The notes under the pieces are model-generated. The model saw nothing but the letters and a program-made list of their open reading frames with translations. It was not told where the DNA came from and did not search any database. The position numbers and the translations under genes are program-made. Below, piece by piece: positions 52,405-60,592 of a stretch of DNA of 64,000 nucleotides. The stretch comes from Spartobacteria bacterium UBA695. Its GTDB lineage: Bacteria; Verrucomicrobiota; Verrucomicrobiia; Chthoniobacterales; Chthoniobacteraceae. The DNA is taken from contig DBMP01000022.1 in the NCBI GenBank assembly GCA_002298145.1, positions 80,483-144,482 on the forward strand. The letters run 5' to 3'. Position 1 is the stretch's first letter; each line of letters opens with the position of its first letter.

Positions 52405-52890
52405 TTAGTTTCGATCCAGGGCGCAGAAGGTTTCCATCACTCCTGAGGCCGATGCGGTCTCAAGTGAAGCGGGCCAACTCGCCCGCAGGCGAACGAACGT
52501 TGCTGTCTTCGCCGCGCTGCCGTTGGCACAGAAAGAGACCGTGATCCGGTAACGGGCCGCCTCGGCGGAGCCCAGGCGCTCCCCGCTTTCGGAAAAATAG
52601 AGGGTGGTGTCGCCTGGAGCGGCGGCCACGGGGTTGGCTGGAATTTGGATGGCGAATTGCGGGGTTCCTGCCGCTTGGCCGCGCGGAATGGTCCGCGGCG
52701 TATTGCGAAGATCGGAAATGACCGCCGAAAGAATCCCGTTGGCCACTGTCTGTTCGCGCGCGGTCTTGTGGCTGGTGATGCCGACAGGCAACAACCCGAA
52801 AACGGTGATAAGACAAAAGGCGGCGATGCCGAGCGTCAGCGTGATTTCAACAAGAGAAAAGGCATCCGCGCCAGAGCCGGTGGACTTCAT
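52405..52890 (-). CDS. GspI-like pseudopilin (Verru_Chthon cassette protein B type)
   Basis: The 161-residue protein has a short leader (MKSTGSGADA) and then FSLVEITLTLGIAAFCLITVF, a prepilin helix with Glu at +5 and Ala at -1. Its small size and early start are like GspI. After the helix come TSHKTAREQTVANGILSAVISDL and a compact beta domain. Its start overlaps the stop of gene D (ATGA), and its stop is two bases from the start of gene C. Confidence 0.68.
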   Translation of the reverse strand: MKSTGSGADAFSLVEITLTLGIAAFCLITVFGLLPVGITSHKTAREQTVANGILSAVISDLRNTPRTIPRGQAAGTPQFAIQIPANPVAAAPGDTTLYFSESGERLGSAEAARYRITVSFCANGSAAKTATFVRLRASWPASLETASASGVMETFCALDRN

Positions 52891-53684
52891 CGCCTGTAGA
52901 CTTTTACATTTCCGCCGATGCCGGTGATTTGAACCGCGACGGTATTTTGGCTATTACCCGTGACGGTCGCGCCATGTGCGGACTGTAGGCCGATTTCCAC
53001 CACGGGCTTCATGCTAAGGGTGCTGTTGATGATATTTTCGCCACGGGGGTTGAACTGGATTGTTTTGACAAAGGTATATTGGGGCGTGGAGGTGGCGGCA
53101 CCTACCGGATACGAAAAGGGATAGCGGGTTGAGTCTGGAGGATTGCTGCCGCCGATCCGCGCGTCGTTTGAGCCCACCGCCGGACGCGTATCGAAGGTAT
53201 CGCCAGTACCTAAGCCATCGGCAAACGAGGCCAGGTGGGCGTTTTCTATTTTGATGAGCCGGTTGAGTTGATTCAGGCTACCCGGAGTAAGCGGATGATT
53301 GCCGGAGCTGGCGGGATCATAAATCATGGTTCCGTCTTTGGATGCAACCACGGAGATGACAACCCTGCCGATGCCAGCGAGCGCTGGGTTGGCGGAAGGA
53401 CGGGATGCATCTTCCTCGAAAAATCCGACCCATACATAAGTATTATGGGCAATGGCATAGGCGCGCGCATTTGCCAGGGCATCGCTGATGTCATAGGCCG
53501 CCTTGGTCGTGTCTCCTGCCCCTTGAAGCCCGTTGATGGCGGGAAGGGCCAGCCCCATCATGACTCCAAGAATGGAGAGCACCGCAAGGAGTTCAATGAG
53601 GGTGAACGCCGCCTTTTTTATCCGAAGGTCCGGGCTGAACAAACCCTGGCGAACAGTAGGGCTTTTGGGAAATGGAGGGATCAT
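52887..53684 (-). CDS. GspH-like pseudopilin (Verru_Chthon cassette protein D type)
   Basis: The 265-residue protein has a leader of about 25 residues and then FTLIELLAVLSILGVMMGLAL, the most canonical pilin-like helix in the set, with Glu at +5 and Ala at -1. The AYDISDALANARAYAIAHN segment after it is the GspH signature. The remaining beta domain is about 190 residues. The ATG at 53684 is used; an upstream TTG would lengthen the leader by 11 residues. It is the first gene of the unit, directly downstream of the palindrome at 53729. Confidence 0.7.
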   Translation of the reverse strand: MIPPFPKSPTVRQGLFSPDLRIKKAAFTLIELLAVLSILGVMMGLALPAINGLQGAGDTTKAAYDISDALANARAYAIAHNTYVWVGFFEEDASRPSANPALAGIGRVVISVVASKDGTMIYDPASSGNHPLTPGSLNQLNRLIKIENAHLASFADGLGTGDTFDTRPAVGSNDARIGGSNPPDSTRYPFSYPVGAATSTPQYTFVKTIQFNPRGENIINSTLSMKPVVEIGLQSAHGATVTGNSQNTVAVQITGIGGNVKVYRR

Positions 53685-53726
53685 CACTTGAGGGGGGTGA
53701 GATTTGGAAACCTGCAATTAGATTTA

Positions 53727-53741
53727 CATGATCGATCAAAA
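53727..53741. promoter_or_regulatory. Operator-like site 6: TGATCGATCA between the pseudopilin and Asp-box units
   Basis: A perfect 10-bp palindrome (53729-53738) followed by AAAAA. It lies 45 bp upstream of the pseudopilin D start and 61 bp upstream of the plus-strand Asp-box gene, so one site can control both divergent units. Confidence 0.72.
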
Positions 53742-53798
53742 ACTGTAAAGGGTTATTTGCGACCATGCACAAGTCCTAAAAACGCTTTCCCCAAAACT

Positions 53799-55049
53799 AT
53801 GAACCATATCCTCGAAGTTAACCGAACCGCCCCTGATTTCATCACCTATATTCCAAAAAGCAGCGACGGTTCCACGGGTGACACCGGCAACGAGCATTTC
53901 CTCGTGGAAGCGCTGCCTGGCGGTGGTCTGTTTGCCATTTGGACGCAGAGCAGCTATGAGGGGCACCCGGATCAGCACATTGTTTTCACTAAAAGCCTCG
54001 ACGGCGGCAAAACTTGGCCCGCGCCCAAAACCATTGCGGGGCCGGAGCCGGAAAGGGGGCTTGGTATGGCTAGCTGGGCCTTTCCGTTGGTATCGAGGTC
54101 GGGCAGGATCTACGTGATCTTCAATCGCCATATTGGCGTCAACGATGTCTTCACCCATACCACTGGATTGATGGCGTGCATCTACAGTGATGACCAAGGC
54201 GAAACGTGGTCAGACCAAGTCCTGCTGCCGATGCCACGGTCCATATGGGACAACCCGGACCCGAAAATTCCAATCAACTGGATCGTATGGCAAAAGCCGG
54301 TTCGGTTATCCACCGGCAAATATCTTGCAGGCTGGACGCATTGGGTGAGCCCTGCCGTTCGTCCGCCCGCTCCGCGTCCCGAGTGGTGGGCGGAAGCTGC
54401 CGTTGTGGAGTTCATGCGTTTTGAAAACATTGATGACGACCCCGCGCCGGAGGATTTAAAAATCACCTACCTGATGAGCGGCGAAAAGGCGCTGCAAGTC
54501 GGGTTGATCGGCTATCCGCACGTTCCCGTGGTGCAGGAACCGAGTTGGGTCGAAATGCCCGATGGACGGCTGTTTGTCGTGATGCGCACCACATTGGGGA
54601 GCCCGTATTATTCGGTATCAGACGACCAGGGCGAGACATGGTCCTTGCCGGAACCCCTCCGGCAATACGATGACGGTCCGGTTTTGCCGCACCCCTGCAG
54701 TCCTTGTCCAATCTATCGGCTTAACGAGACGAACTACGTCTTTTTCTATCATAACCACGATGGCCATTTTCAACACTACACGCCATCGGATTCCAATCAG
54801 CATCGGCGGCCCATCTGCCTTGCACGGGCGGAATTCAGGCCGGGAGCGCGGCAGCCGCTATGGTTTTCAGAGCCCTGGTTTTTCATGGACAACGGCGGAG
54901 TGCCGGTGCTGCGTGCCGATCTGGCCATGTACGCGAGCACGACACCAAACGAGGAGGGGCTGGTACTTTGGTATCCGGAGCGAAAGTTCTTCCTCCTCGG
55001 CAAAAAGGTGAATGAAGAGATGGTCTTAAGCTTAAACGTCCCAGCGTAG
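53799..55049 (+). CDS. Asp-box beta-propeller (sialidase-fold) protein
   Basis: This 416-residue protein has no signal peptide. Its Asp boxes read SLDGGKTW, SDDQGETW and again SDDQGETW, in a six-bladed propeller with WAFPLVSRSGRIYVIFNRH and EPSWVEMPDGRLFVVMRTT blades. It differs from the protein at 43524 in length and lacks the LamG-like domain, so the two are distant relatives. The family includes sialidases but the conserved Arg triad cannot be assigned with confidence here. It is followed after 3 bp by the SGNH gene. Confidence 0.68.
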   Translation: MNHILEVNRTAPDFITYIPKSSDGSTGDTGNEHFLVEALPGGGLFAIWTQSSYEGHPDQHIVFTKSLDGGKTWPAPKTIAGPEPERGLGMASWAFPLVSRSGRIYVIFNRHIGVNDVFTHTTGLMACIYSDDQGETWSDQVLLPMPRSIWDNPDPKIPINWIVWQKPVRLSTGKYLAGWTHWVSPAVRPPAPRPEWWAEAAVVEFMRFENIDDDPAPEDLKITYLMSGEKALQVGLIGYPHVPVVQEPSWVEMPDGRLFVVMRTTLGSPYYSVSDDQGETWSLPEPLRQYDDGPVLPHPCSPCPIYRLNETNYVFFYHNHDGHFQHYTPSDSNQHRRPICLARAEFRPGARQPLWFSEPWFFMDNGGVPVLRADLAMYASTTPNEEGLVLWYPERKFFLLGKKVNEEMVLSLNVPA

Positions 55050-55052
55050 CCG

Positions 55053-56042
55053 ATGAGATTCGTACAGACGATGATGGCCCTGGCACTCTTTCTTGCGCCG
55101 CGTGTGCAAGCAGATGAAAAATCCGTTGAAATTCTCTGCCTGGGGGATTCTTTAACCGCCGGGGTGGGCGGAGATGGTACCAGTTGGCCCGCTGAACTGA
55201 GCAAGCTGAGCGGCGCTAATATCGTGAACCGCGGAGCGCCGGGATGGATTCCCCGACATCTCAAATATCGCTTCTATTTGCAGGATTGTCCGGTGCTATC
55301 CAAGGGGCAGCTTCGGGCAATTCCACCCCAAGAGTATGAAAATCGGATTCACCAGCCGCAGATCAATCAAGTTCGCTCCTTCTTGGAAGATGGAATGCAG
55401 GTGAAAATCCGTTCTGATAAATCAGGCGAAGTGGAGGTTTATCGTTGGGAGAGCCAATCCCTTGCGAATGGAGACGGATTCTTGTGTCCAGATATCTATT
55501 CCACAACGACGACTCGCGGGCGATGGGTGCGCCAGGGCCGGGAGATCAGCGGAGAATCGCCCTCGCCCAAGGCCGCAGCCATATGCGTGATCTGGATGGG
55601 AGCCAACGGCATGCAGGCGGACGATGTGCGGCAAAGCCTTTCCGAGATTCTAGCCGAGCTTCATTCCCGATCGATTCGGGTCTTGGTGTTGGGTCTCGTC
55701 AACCGCCTGCCCTCGGAGTCTTCTCCCGATGCCATCGCTTCCTGGACTCAATGGATCGGGGAATGTAACGAGGTGATCCAGAAACTGGCCCCCGAAAATT
55801 ATCTCGATCTTCAAGCATGGATGACCGCCTCGGGAAGCAATGCTGGAAGCGGATACCGCACGCGTGACTGGTTCCCCGAAGCCACGGACGAAGCGGTGGC
55901 GGCGGATCTCCGGGATCAAGCTGCGGGTATCATGCCTTCTTCGCTACGGCCGCAGAGTGACATTACCCACATCAACGCCACGGGATACCGCATGATTGCC
56001 CGGCTGGTCAACCAAGCGCTCCGGGAGCGTGGTTGGCTATAG
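55053..56042 (+). CDS. Secreted SGNH/GDSL hydrolase
   Basis: The 329-residue protein has a signal peptide (MRFVQTMMALALFLAPRVQA) and the SGNH blocks: block I ILCLGDSLTAG with catalytic Ser33, block II NRGAPGW, block III WMGANG with the oxyanion Asn, and block V SDITHINATGY with Asp303 and His306. It is probably a carbohydrate esterase removing acetyl or similar groups from the polymer. An insertion of about 90 residues before block III is unusual. It is co-transcribed with the Asp-box gene and may replace the lost SASA esterase (46209). A terminator follows at 56066. Confidence 0.85.
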   Translation: MRFVQTMMALALFLAPRVQADEKSVEILCLGDSLTAGVGGDGTSWPAELSKLSGANIVNRGAPGWIPRHLKYRFYLQDCPVLSKGQLRAIPPQEYENRIHQPQINQVRSFLEDGMQVKIRSDKSGEVEVYRWESQSLANGDGFLCPDIYSTTTTRGRWVRQGREISGESPSPKAAAICVIWMGANGMQADDVRQSLSEILAELHSRSIRVLVLGLVNRLPSESSPDAIASWTQWIGECNEVIQKLAPENYLDLQAWMTASGSNAGSGYRTRDWFPEATDEAVAADLRDQAAGIMPSSLRPQSDITHINATGYRMIARLVNQALRERGWL

Positions 56043-56065
56043 AGCGATTATCCTTCAGTCTTTAC

Positions 56066-56101
56066 AAATTTGGGAGCACCCACGGCGCTCCCAAATTTTT
56101 G
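56066..56101 (+). terminator. Bidirectional terminator between convergent units
   Basis: A perfect 12-bp stem (56066-56077 with 56087-56098, loop of 9) ends in a T run on the plus strand (56096-56100) after the SGNH gene; the minus strand also shows AAATTT/GTAAA symmetry, so it may stop both directions. Confidence 0.85.
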
Positions 56102-56125
56102 TAAAGACCTTCCTGGGAAAGCGCT

Positions 56126-58141
56126 CTAGAAAACCTCCACCATTTCAAAGAGATCGATCTTTGGTAAGTAAATCCTTGCACCGGAGCCCGAGGGTTTCAC
56201 GCGGCACTCTTCCCCATTTCCAAGCAACACGGCTTTATGGACTGGGGCCGGAACCTCGATGAAAACTTCGTATAAGGGAGAAGGCGGCATGGTCTCCTGT
56301 TCGTTGAGAATGGCGAAGAACCGGCGGTTTTCCTTTCTCCAGCTTAGTATCTCCGCAGAGGCCGGAGCATGGGCCGTGAACTTCAGTTCTCCGCAAAGGG
56401 AGAGGATCAGATTTTTAACGGTCTTCCGGCACATGTACGGCTTCATGGTTTCAATCGGCGCGGCAACGTAGAGAATCCGCCCCTTGCCGTGGCGAATTTC
56501 AAATGCGGCGGGATGGCCGTTTTCCTCGCCGGGAGGGTCCGAATGAATGGCCGAGAATGCCCGGGTGCCTGGCTTGGTATAGGGGAGGACCGTGTGGGCC
56601 AGAACGCGAGCCGGAGCCTTTAGGTTGAGCACCACCTGCTGCCCGCTGAAGCTTAGCGGATTTAGCGCCGAAAAATCCTCAAACGCTTCCCGGCCTTCCG
56701 CAGTCGGGTTCATGTAAGTAAAAGTCTCTTCCGTCATGCCGCACAGGTCGACATTTAGCATTTCAGCCAAACGCGGGTGGCCCACGATTCCGCTGACATA
56801 CAAATGGCCACCGCGCTGGACGAAAGCCTCGATGTCCCGCATTTCGCCATCCGAAATAGCGGCGACGCCGGAGAGCACCAGTACATCGGCCTGGAGGTCG
56901 CCAAGATTCTTGGAAGCAACCACGTCGAACGGAATATGGTTGTCCCGCAGAATGCCCACCATGCCCAACGGGCCATCGAGGTATTCCTTGCCGCCGGGTT
57001 CTCCCACGCGTTTCCCATTTTGCGAGGGGTGAAACTTGGCGGTAGAGGAGAACCAGACCGCGACATTTGCCTCCAGCTTTCCTCCCGCATAGGGTTCATA
57101 GCGTTGGGTATGGGCGAAAGATTTTTTGACCACCTTTGAATAGACATCAGGGCAGCAACTGCCATCGGGGTTGATGCCATCACAAATGCTGAATGCGCCG
57201 CCGTGGGCAAGGGATATCGCGCCATGGAGCGTCAACTCCTCGCGAGTTTTGGTCGTCGTATGGAACCTGAGGTTCGGGTCACAGCGCGACGTAATGAAAA
57301 CAAACGGCAGGTTCCGTGAAACATTCCGGTAGTATTTGCAAATGAAACTTTCTTCGAGCAGCCCACCATAGAGATCGCCTCCAGCATAGTCGCTTGCCTC
57401 GTTGATCGCATCCGTGGTGGCGCAAAACCAAGGAAAGCAGTTCACCGCAAAATTGTGCTCCACGGTGATGTCTGGTTTTAGGTCATGAATGCAGTGGGTG
57501 GAAAACGCCAGGAACTCGGCCAGCCAAGCTTCTCGCCGGGTTTGGAAAAGACGCCACTGTGCATCGTCCCAGTTGACGATTCGTGGAATTTCGGCCCCCG
57601 TTTCCCGCCAGAATCGATCTTTACAACTCGCACAATAGCAGACCTCCGTCCAGAACGGCATGTCCAGGAAGATCCCATCAAAGGGATAACGGGTAACCAG
57701 TTCCTGCAAGTTTAGTCTGACGTAATCTCGGTATTCAGGATGATTAGGGCATACCAGCCCGTAACGGCCGTCGCTGCCTTCCTGCTCCATCGTCGTTTTA
57801 CCGTCAGGCCGGACGCATCTCCACGAGGGATGGTTTAGGTAGGCCCAGTTGTCGAAGATGTTCGAATAGTAACCTTGGACAGCCAGGCCGTTTTTGTGGC
57901 AAAGGCTAGTCATCTCTCCCACGTAATCCCGGCCCTTGAGCCCCTTGTGCATGCGTCCGATGGAACTGGGCCAGTAGCAAAGACCGGTGTGGGACTTCGC
58001 TTTGACGGCCAAACACTGCGCCCCCGCATCCTTGAGCATCGCAACAATGGCTGGCGGGTCCAGCTTTGAGAGGAATTTTTCATTCCAATCGTCGATATGC
58101 ATATCGAGAAAGACGCGACGGTAATTGCCTTGAATCCACAT
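56126..58141 (-). CDS. GHL6-domain glycosidase, GH151 alpha-fucosidase-like
   Basis: The 671-residue protein lacks a signal peptide. Its first 330 residues form a TIM barrel of the hypothetical glycosyl hydrolase 6 type (YYSNIFDNWAYLNHPSW, RYPFDGIFLDMPFWTEVCYCASCKDRF cited by its FDGIFLDMPFW core). The Cys-x2-Cys after this barrel strand is characteristic. A Rossmann-like beta-galactosidase trimerisation domain follows (about 355-560: DVLVLSGVAAISDGEM, GGHLYVSGIVG), then a small beta domain. GH151 alpha-L-fucosidases have this plan, but family assignment is tentative. It is the second gene of the unit starting at 60560. Confidence 0.62.
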   Translation of the reverse strand: MWIQGNYRRVFLDMHIDDWNEKFLSKLDPPAIVAMLKDAGAQCLAVKAKSHTGLCYWPSSIGRMHKGLKGRDYVGEMTSLCHKNGLAVQGYYSNIFDNWAYLNHPSWRCVRPDGKTTMEQEGSDGRYGLVCPNHPEYRDYVRLNLQELVTRYPFDGIFLDMPFWTEVCYCASCKDRFWRETGAEIPRIVNWDDAQWRLFQTRREAWLAEFLAFSTHCIHDLKPDITVEHNFAVNCFPWFCATTDAINEASDYAGGDLYGGLLEESFICKYYRNVSRNLPFVFITSRCDPNLRFHTTTKTREELTLHGAISLAHGGAFSICDGINPDGSCCPDVYSKVVKKSFAHTQRYEPYAGGKLEANVAVWFSSTAKFHPSQNGKRVGEPGGKEYLDGPLGMVGILRDNHIPFDVVASKNLGDLQADVLVLSGVAAISDGEMRDIEAFVQRGGHLYVSGIVGHPRLAEMLNVDLCGMTEETFTYMNPTAEGREAFEDFSALNPLSFSGQQVVLNLKAPARVLAHTVLPYTKPGTRAFSAIHSDPPGEENGHPAAFEIRHGKGRILYVAAPIETMKPYMCRKTVKNLILSLCGELKFTAHAPASAEILSWRKENRRFFAILNEQETMPPSPLYEVFIEVPAPVHKAVLLGNGEECRVKPSGSGARIYLPKIDLFEMVEVF

Positions 58142-58160
58142 AGAGGGAAAAAGAGAAGGG

Positions 58161-60560
58161 TTAGCGGAGTTGGAACAGGTAAGTGGTTCCAGTTTTTAGG
58201 TTGAGTGTGTGAGTTTGAGCCTGGGGTGAGACAATGGTTTCCGGCCAGAGCGCTTGAAGGGACGCCGGTTCGCGGAGACGCAGCGTTACCGGCCCGTCAT
58301 GGAGAGGGTGAATGCTCATCCAACCATCGCCTGCGGCAACGACGTTCCCATCCGGTGCGGCGCACCACGCTCCCGATTGCAGGGCCAAGGCGTGGATCAG
58401 GGCTGAAGAGAGAACGTATTCGCCAATGAAAATAGCATGCCAGTTGCCGTGATCGCGATAAGCCGCAGCCACTTTCGGGGTATTGGCATAGTAGGCTAGC
58501 GGCGTTGCTTTGGGATCATCGACTTGGAGGCCCGCCTGCGTATCCTGTAGCAGTTTTTCCGTCGCAAAGAGCGCGGGTTTAAGCCCCGGGGCCGAGCTAA
58601 GCTCTGTTTGACGGGCTGTTGCATCAAAAGGCTTTAGTGTGATGCCTGTCGTTTCGCTGAGCGTGTCACTGGTCCGGTCGCGTTGAGCAAATCCGGTGCC
58701 TTGGAGCCAGACCAAAGTCGCCCCGTTATTCTTGACCTTTTGGAGCGCATTACGGAACGGCTTGTCGATCTCGAAAATATTGGTGAAAAGGTAGAGCTTC
58801 GCCGGAGGCACCAAGCCGTCGCGGAAATCGTCCGCGTAGTAAAATCGGTAGACAACTCCGGAGGCGTTTAGCTCGTGCTGCTGCCGGTCCACCCATTGAC
58901 AATGACGCTCGGAGAGGGCCCCTCGAAGGTAATGCACCGAGCGTTCGTCGTAGATCACCGCCACGTCACCTGCCACGCGCGATGGCGAAGGCACAGGAAT
59001 GCGGTCGGCGGTTTTTTTCAAGAACTTCAATTCCTCATAAATAGCGGGATCTTCAAACGTCGCCGGATTCACAAGCGCATGGAACATCGGCCCCGCGCCG
59101 TTTTGCCAAAGGCGGGCCGTTTCACGCCGCCACATCGCCCGCAGTTCCTCAATATTTTGGGCTCTTCCCACGGTGCGGTCATTACCGCTAATTACCCCGA
59201 GGCTAGCTTTTGAGGTGCTACCAAATGAATTGCCCTCCGGAATGATCCAACTCCGTTGGTCCATATCGCAGAGGAAAAGTTTTTTGTGCAGCGCCTGCGA
59301 TGCTAGCATTGCATTGACTCCGCCGGGGTTGCCAGGCAGCCGGATGTCTTCGCCATAACTCGCCTGATGGAAAAAGAGATCGACGTTTGGATCACGCAGC
59401 AGTTTTCCGCTGGCGGTCATGCCATAGCGGCAGCCGCCATCTCCGGCGCTCACTCCAATTACCGTGGGACGCGATGAGGTTTCGCGCACTATTTTTGCAA
59501 AATAAGAGCTGAGATCGGCTCGGCCTTCGGCATTGAATCGCAACCAGTCAATTTGCTGACGCTCCGTGAGGGGATCGTGATAAGCGGCTTCTCCGACCAG
59601 GGATGATGCCGCCGGTGGAGTTGCCGTGTCGAAGGCCGGGATGGATTGATTCCATGCCTTGGAAAGAGCCTTGGGCGTTCCATAGCGCGCCTCCAGCCAC
59701 TGGTGCCATGCTTGTACCGAGGGGGCGCTGTAGTCGGTCCATGCCGACGCGTTTTTGGAGAGGTAGAAATTGGGCGCGTCCCAGGAGTAGAGCTGGCCGT
59801 CCTGGCCGCCGCCTAAAACATAGCCGATGACTTGCTTGCCTGGCGTCGACTGATCCACCGCCTGCACAAATCGGCGCAGCGCTTCCCCCGCTTCCTGGCG
59901 AAATACATTGGAATACATCGACCAAGCCAGCCGCTCTTTTGACTTCGGGTCGGCCGTTTCTCCAAACCGAATATAATGGTCTACCGCCACCAACGGCAGC
60001 CCTTGCTCATTTCGAATGAGTTCACCTGGGTGTTCATTATCCCAGCCGGGGTAGGCATCGATCCAGAGCCAAAGGAGTATCCGCGCATTTGGCATGACCT
60101 TCACAACCCGCCAGAGAACGTTTTCCACTTCCTCCGGTACATAGCGCTCGTGTCCTTCCCAGAACCGGCGGTTATAGGAGGAGTGGAGCGTAATGCCGAT
60201 CGAGGCCAGATCGTAAAAAACAAAGACCACGTCGTATCCGCCTTGCTTCCAGACTTTGATCCGCATTTTTTCCGGCGAACACATGCCTTTGACGCCCCCG
60301 ACCATGAATGGCTCGGCTTTTCCGTCGACTTGGAGCCTTACCGCTCCCTCTTTGTCCGCGACCACCCGTGCCTTGAGCGGCGAGCGTCCGGCGATTTCCT
60401 GTTTCAGTTCGGGCGTTAGAGCCGGAAACTCCTCATTTGGAATGAGGCTTGGGAGAGGCGCGTTTTCGGCCTGGAGGGAGCAAAATGCCACGATCAGGAA
60501 AATCGCGCAAAGGCATTCACCGCCGATTCGGGCAGGCATGATTGACGAGAGTTTTTTCAT
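58161..60560 (-). CDS. Secreted GH42-like glycosidase
   Basis: The 799-residue protein has a signal peptide (to about residue 31) and a TIM barrel typical of beta-galactosidase (GH42) relatives: YPGWDNEHPGELIRNEQG, FVQAVDQSTPGKQVIGYVLGGGQ, AWHQWLEARYGTPKALSKAWN, the last being a strong GH42-like signature. The C-terminal half has a trimerisation-like and beta domains. I cannot place both catalytic Glu residues with certainty: the usual NE motif after the third strand reads GGGQDGQ, so it may be a variant or have another role. It leads the unit with the GHL6 gene, 19 bp ahead, and the operator at 60581 is 21 bp upstream. Confidence 0.65.
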   Translation of the reverse strand: MKKLSSIMPARIGGECLCAIFLIVAFCSLQAENAPLPSLIPNEEFPALTPELKQEIAGRSPLKARVVADKEGAVRLQVDGKAEPFMVGGVKGMCSPEKMRIKVWKQGGYDVVFVFYDLASIGITLHSSYNRRFWEGHERYVPEEVENVLWRVVKVMPNARILLWLWIDAYPGWDNEHPGELIRNEQGLPLVAVDHYIRFGETADPKSKERLAWSMYSNVFRQEAGEALRRFVQAVDQSTPGKQVIGYVLGGGQDGQLYSWDAPNFYLSKNASAWTDYSAPSVQAWHQWLEARYGTPKALSKAWNQSIPAFDTATPPAASSLVGEAAYHDPLTERQQIDWLRFNAEGRADLSSYFAKIVRETSSRPTVIGVSAGDGGCRYGMTASGKLLRDPNVDLFFHQASYGEDIRLPGNPGGVNAMLASQALHKKLFLCDMDQRSWIIPEGNSFGSTSKASLGVISGNDRTVGRAQNIEELRAMWRRETARLWQNGAGPMFHALVNPATFEDPAIYEELKFLKKTADRIPVPSPSRVAGDVAVIYDERSVHYLRGALSERHCQWVDRQQHELNASGVVYRFYYADDFRDGLVPPAKLYLFTNIFEIDKPFRNALQKVKNNGATLVWLQGTGFAQRDRTSDTLSETTGITLKPFDATARQTELSSAPGLKPALFATEKLLQDTQAGLQVDDPKATPLAYYANTPKVAAAYRDHGNWHAIFIGEYVLSSALIHALALQSGAWCAAPDGNVVAAGDGWMSIHPLHDGPVTLRLREPASLQALWPETIVSPQAQTHTLNLKTGTTYLFQLR

Positions 60561-60565
60561 GGGGA

Positions 60566-60592
60566 ACGTTGATCAATATAATCGATCAAAAA
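60566..60592. promoter_or_regulatory. Operator-like site 7 upstream of the GH42-like unit
   Basis: ATCGATCA at 60581-60588 (TAATCGATCAAAAA) with a second partial palindrome TTGATCAA at 60569-60576. The pair begins 9 bp upstream of the start codon. Confidence 0.65.

Noticed and set aside
53235..53798. An upstream in-frame extension of the Asp-box protein over the pseudopilin D gene
   Set aside because: It reads antisense through the pilin gene and lacks family similarity. The ATG at 53799 begins the conserved protein.
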